Made by a program: the position numbers and the translations under genes
The notes under the pieces: model-generated
Databases searched by the model: none
What the model was told of the DNA's origin: nothing
The model's input: only the letters and a program-made list of their open reading frames with translations
Source: Paramecium tetraurelia
Lineage: Eukaryota > Ciliophora > Oligohymenophorea > Peniculida > Parameciidae
DNA length: 64,000 bases
Reading direction: 5' to 3'
Assembly: GCF_000165425.1 (NCBI RefSeq)
Contig: NW_001799366.1
Span: 146,826 to 210,825 of the forward strand
Part shown: piece by piece, positions 60,726 through 64,000 of the stretch
Layout: each line of letters opens with the position of its first letter
Numbering within the stretch: the stretch's first letter is position 1

Positions 60726-60767
60726 TGAAAACTATAATTAATTTAAAATAATATTAAAAATATATAT

Positions 60768-62666
60768 TCATAAAAATAATAATTACACTTTTTCAGAAAA
60801 TATATCATTCTTTATTTTTAATGGTTTCTCATACAAAGCATCAAATTGTTCCATTATGTTTATTTTCTATTTTAATTGAAATTTAATTTACCTAGTCATT
60901 CTGGTACACCTTTTCATAACAACAACAATCTATAAGATGAATTTATAATTCAATATATTGTTCAATTACTTTAGGATCTTTTTCTTTTTCTTTCTTTTCA
61001 GACAAAGTTCTAATAATGAAATCATTCAACACTTCTTTGAAATTCTAATTAAATTAAGCTGAACATTCGATTGTCAGTTCTCTCTACCAATTTTTATCTT
61101 AAATTTCATCCCAAAATGATCTACATTATGAAAATGAAGTACTTTGCACTTCTTAATGCGAATTATAAAAGACTTTCGTAAAATTATTAGTCATCCAACA
61201 TTTGTGATAAGAATTTTTAAAAATGTGGATTTTAATATACTTTATCTAATAGGTCTGTAACTCTAAATATATTTTACTTATCTAACAATGCTCTTGTCAA
61301 TGAGTCATTTAATTTATATAGCTTTTTGATTAGAAACAAAAATGGTAATGCCGAATATTTTTCGGAAATCAAAGTATTTATTTCATTTAGTGTCCTAGAT
61401 AAATATACAATTTAATCTCTTAGTCTCATGTATTTCTCAATTAATTCTTCAACCTTCTTCAAATCTTCTATTTATTTTTCAGTCTCTGTTATCTCTAATT
61501 TAACCTATTCATCTTAGAGATCGGGTAATAATTCAGTCTCCTTAATGTTAATCGGATTATTTTATTTAAGGATTTGCTATTCTTTCATTCCATCAAACTT
61601 TTTCATGAAATCATTCGAATTTTCAAATGTTTCCAATTAACCTTTATTTTCATAGAATTTCCCAATTTTTTCAACATTAATTTATTCAGCTTATAATAAA
61701 TTAAGTGATAATTATTGATATCCTACATAATCATAAGTATTTACTCATTTCTTTCTATTTCATTAAGGGATGTGAATACAATTCGGACCACTTCAACCTA
61801 TCCCTAGGATCCTTCATCAACATTTTATACAGCAGCCATTCTAATTGTGTAGAAATTGAAACTCCATTTTTTCTAAAATTAGGTTTATCTAGGAATGATA
61901 TTTAAGTCTACTTGTTCTGATATCTTCCAAAAATGCCTTTTCATTTATGTTAGTGAATGGAAAAGATCCAAAAAGCAACTAATAGAACATACTGCCAATA
62001 GAAAACATATCAGCAGCCATGCCATAAGGTTTTTGCTCAACAATTTCAGGTGCCATATTACCTAAGGAACCAAGAAACAAGTGCTCATGTTGATTTTGAT
62101 CCTTCAATTACTTACAGAACCCTAAATCAGCAATTTTTAAAGTAGAATTATGAATTAAAATATTAGGCAACTTTAGATCTCTATGTAAGACATTTTTCTC
62201 ATGTAGGGCTTACATTCCAGCCAAGACTTATTTCATATATGCAATGACTTCATTTTCTGGGATCTTTTTACCTCTTTTGATCCACAATTATTCAAAATCA
62301 CCAGCTTAATTATAGATAAGAAATTTACAATTGCAAAATTCCAAAACGATGTAGCATTAATTCTCTGATTAAAAGAAATCAATGAATTTTATTACATGTT
62401 CACTGTTGATTTATCTTAATACTTCAATTTCACTATCTAATAATTAGCCAACAATTCCTCTGTGCTCACTTAATTTTGCTTTTGGAACGCATTTAATCGC
62501 TACCAAATCTGATGTCTTGTCAACTTTTGCAGAAAAGACCTTTTTGTAATTTAAATTTTAATACTTAACCAAATGCACCCTTTCCTAATTCTTTGAGAAA
62601 TGTATAATTTAAGACCCTCTTACCAGGATAATTCTGAATTTTGGTTGGCTACTATGACTGCAACAT
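60768..62666 (-). CDS. ULK/ATG1-like protein kinase with coiled-coil tail (585 aa)
   Basis: Introns of 25, 24, 23, 22, 22 and 25 nt leave 586 codons. Kinase core: LGKGAFGQVFSAK, VAIKCVPKAKL, YIVLEFCNSGDFEQLW, MQALHEKNVLHRDLK, LKIADLGFCKQL, LGSLGNMAPEIVEQ, GMAADMFSIGSMFYQLL, LMKDPRDRLKW. The HRD is present, followed by LPN, and DFG is replaced by DLG. The closest known pattern is the ULK/ATG1/NEK-like group. A ~290-residue coiled-coil C-terminus follows (VEELIEKYMRLRDQIV). An autophagy role is only a suggestion. Confidence 0.8.
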
Positions 62667-62722
62667 TCTAAAAATATTTAAGTTAATTATATTTTTATAT
62701 TTATTTTTATATCTTGATTCTT

Positions 62723-63145
62723 TCAATCATCATCTCCTCCTTCATCACCTCCTTCTTCTAAATCACCATATGTTTTCTATTCGAATTTAGGATCATGATA
62801 ATCTTGCCAATCAAATCTTGGTTTTGTGTATAAACAACTAAATAGCCAACACGCGGTTAAAAACAAGCCACACCTAGTAAACATAGCTATATTTATTTAA
62901 TTACTCTTACTTCTCGTCCAATAATCATTAAAATCTCTGTGTGATTTACTCAAAACATAGCCCCATTTGTTTGGATTGTTTTCTACAATACCTTCTCTCA
63001 GCATCCAAGAAGCTGTTTCATAGCTTATTGCAATGTTTTTCACTTTGTATTAAAACTCTCCTGGTTTTTCGAATAATCCCTCTTTGAATGCAGCAGGCAT
63101 AGAGGATCTTTGTCCTGCTTTCTAAAATACCTTCCACAAAGCCAT
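62723..63145 (-). CDS. Small single-span membrane protein, unknown (132 aa)
   Basis: A 24-nt intron (GTAAGA...ATATAG) gives 132 residues. N-terminal MALWKVFQKAGQRSSMPAAF has the basic/amphipathic look of a mitochondrial leader; then ISYETASWMLREGIVENNP and KWGYVLSKSHRDFNDYW, one membrane helix (CGLFLTACWLFSCLY) and an acidic tail ending in Glu/Gly/Asp runs. This layout suits an accessory subunit of a respiratory complex or ATP synthase, but no family is recognised. Confidence 0.55.
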
Positions 63146-63286
63146 TATTTATATAAATTTATAATAATTTTTATTAAGATCAAGTTATTATCTATACATA
63201 CTGCTATCATTCTGTTTATTCAGATTTTTTCATGCTACAAATTTCATTTATTATTCAAAAATTATAACCATAAAATATTAACAAAT

Positions 63287-63809
63287 TCATTGACCTTTCA
63301 TATAATTTACAAAATTGATGATTTATTTAATATCCCCTTTATTCACAAGCCTATAGACTTGTTTCCTTTTGAAATCTAAAACACTATCATTTCTTAATAC
63401 GATTTGCTTCTTTAAGAGTAACAATAATTTAAAAAATATTTAATGATAATCCTTGTTACTGATTAACTCGATCCTTTTATATCCAATTCTTTCATTTTAA
63501 TATTACAACTTATAATCATTAAATTCATCGAAACATTTCCATTTAATTAATATTTTGTCCTAAATCTCACGCAAAAACTACCAATCTATTAAAAATAGAG
63601 ATTAATTCCTATTAATGGCTCAGAACACTGATTTAAAACAGATATGGCTAACTTAAAGTAATCACATTCAAAGATTAGTGGCTTTTATTATTATAACATC
63701 TTTACAAGATATATTTGACAATTCTTCTGTAGATATAGTAGAATTTTATTGAGAAACTGATATTAAGGGATTTGTCTTTTATTTTTGGGCTAGATTCAAA
63801 CTACTTTCA
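63287..63809 (-). CDS. Helical protein, unknown; 5' end not resolved
   Basis: Coding is evident from the TGA at 63287-63289 upstream: KCFDEFNDYKLQYQNERIGY, RIELISNKDYHQIFFKLL, VYRLVNKGDIKQIINFV. A 20-nt intron (near 63605-63624) links to LIFECDYFKLAISVLN, and the frame stays open to about 63809 (IPQYQFLNKILLYLQ) where a TGA or intron lies. The true start is upstream or beyond an unseen intron. No family is recognised. Confidence 0.45.
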
Positions 63810-64000
63810 GGTTATTTTTACAACAGGAAATTATCATTAACCCTCTTATAAGTTAAAAGGCTTAAAATATCTAATTTTATCAAATCAATATATTTAATTA
63901 ATTATTTGATTATTCGTTACTCTGATATTAAGATTTATTTTTCAAAAAGTTTTCTTCAGCCTTAAATAATCAGATCTTTTAAAAGAAAGCGATAACCTTA

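Noticed and set aside
63615..64000. Possible plus-strand gene running off the right edge, beginning MAQNTDLKQ
   Set aside because: It has an in-frame TGA and lies antisense to a better-supported minus-strand frame ending at 63287.

Overview
The window reads as a piece of a ciliate macronuclear genome, most likely from the genus Paramecium. TAA and TAG stand inside almost every gene as glutamine codons and TGA is the only terminator. Genes are cut by very small introns (about 20-32 nt, a few near 40) that start GTA and end TAG, less often AAG or CAG. The DNA is strongly AT-rich, intergenic gaps are often only 10-100 bp, and many different genes sit on one long molecule, which argues against gene-sized nanochromosomes. 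In most multi-exon models given below the exon lengths add to a whole number of codons, an internal check on the structures. All function calls come from motifs recognised by eye; no database search was possible.

Layout: 0-5.5 kb: a VDAC-like porin (cut by the left edge), a decayed kinase relic, a SENP/Ulp1-like protein with altered catalytic residues, a Cdh1-type APC/C activator and a small unknown gene. 5.5-13 kb: coiled-coil and glutamine-rich unknown proteins. 13-23.6 kb: a small DIX-like protein, a membrane aspartyl protease, an IQ-motif coiled-coil protein, a large protein with two WCGPC thioredoxin-like domains, and a Myb-like protein. 23.6-25.3 kb is unusually gene-poor and holds one broken reading frame. 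25.3-39.5 kb: a DEDD 3'-5' exonuclease, an active-site-intact myotubularin phosphatase, an SK-type potassium channel, a protein kinase, a KATNIP (katanin-interacting) orthologue, an SR splicing factor and Sas10/Utp3 (ribosome biogenesis).

39.8-55.4 kb: an EEF1AKMT/METTL13-type methyltransferase with a poly-Gln/Glu tail, a TRF4-type poly(A) polymerase, a WD40 protein, a LITAF-domain protein, a tandem cyclic-nucleotide-binding protein, a giant coiled coil, a divergent LC8-like protein, the F1-ATPase assembly factor ATP11 and an EH-domain endocytic protein. 55.4-64 kb: tRNA-Asp(GTC), a TMEM135-like membrane protein, an AGC kinase, a Nudix hydrolase, a canonical LC8 dynein light chain, an ULK/ATG1-like kinase and unknown proteins.

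These are mostly housekeeping, ciliary and signalling genes in no operon-like order. Themes that recur are cilia and microtubules (KATNIP, LC8 twice, coiled coils, IQ protein), membrane and Ca2+/cyclic nucleotide signalling (SK channel, CNB protein, AGC kinase) and endomembrane traffic (myotubularin, EH protein, LITAF, ULK). No defence island, transposon or CRISPR array was seen. The least usual items are the SENP-like protein with lost catalytic residues, the double-thioredoxin/Cys-rich protein, the CNB protein with an insertion in its first domain, and the gene-poor 23.6-25.3 kb stretch.
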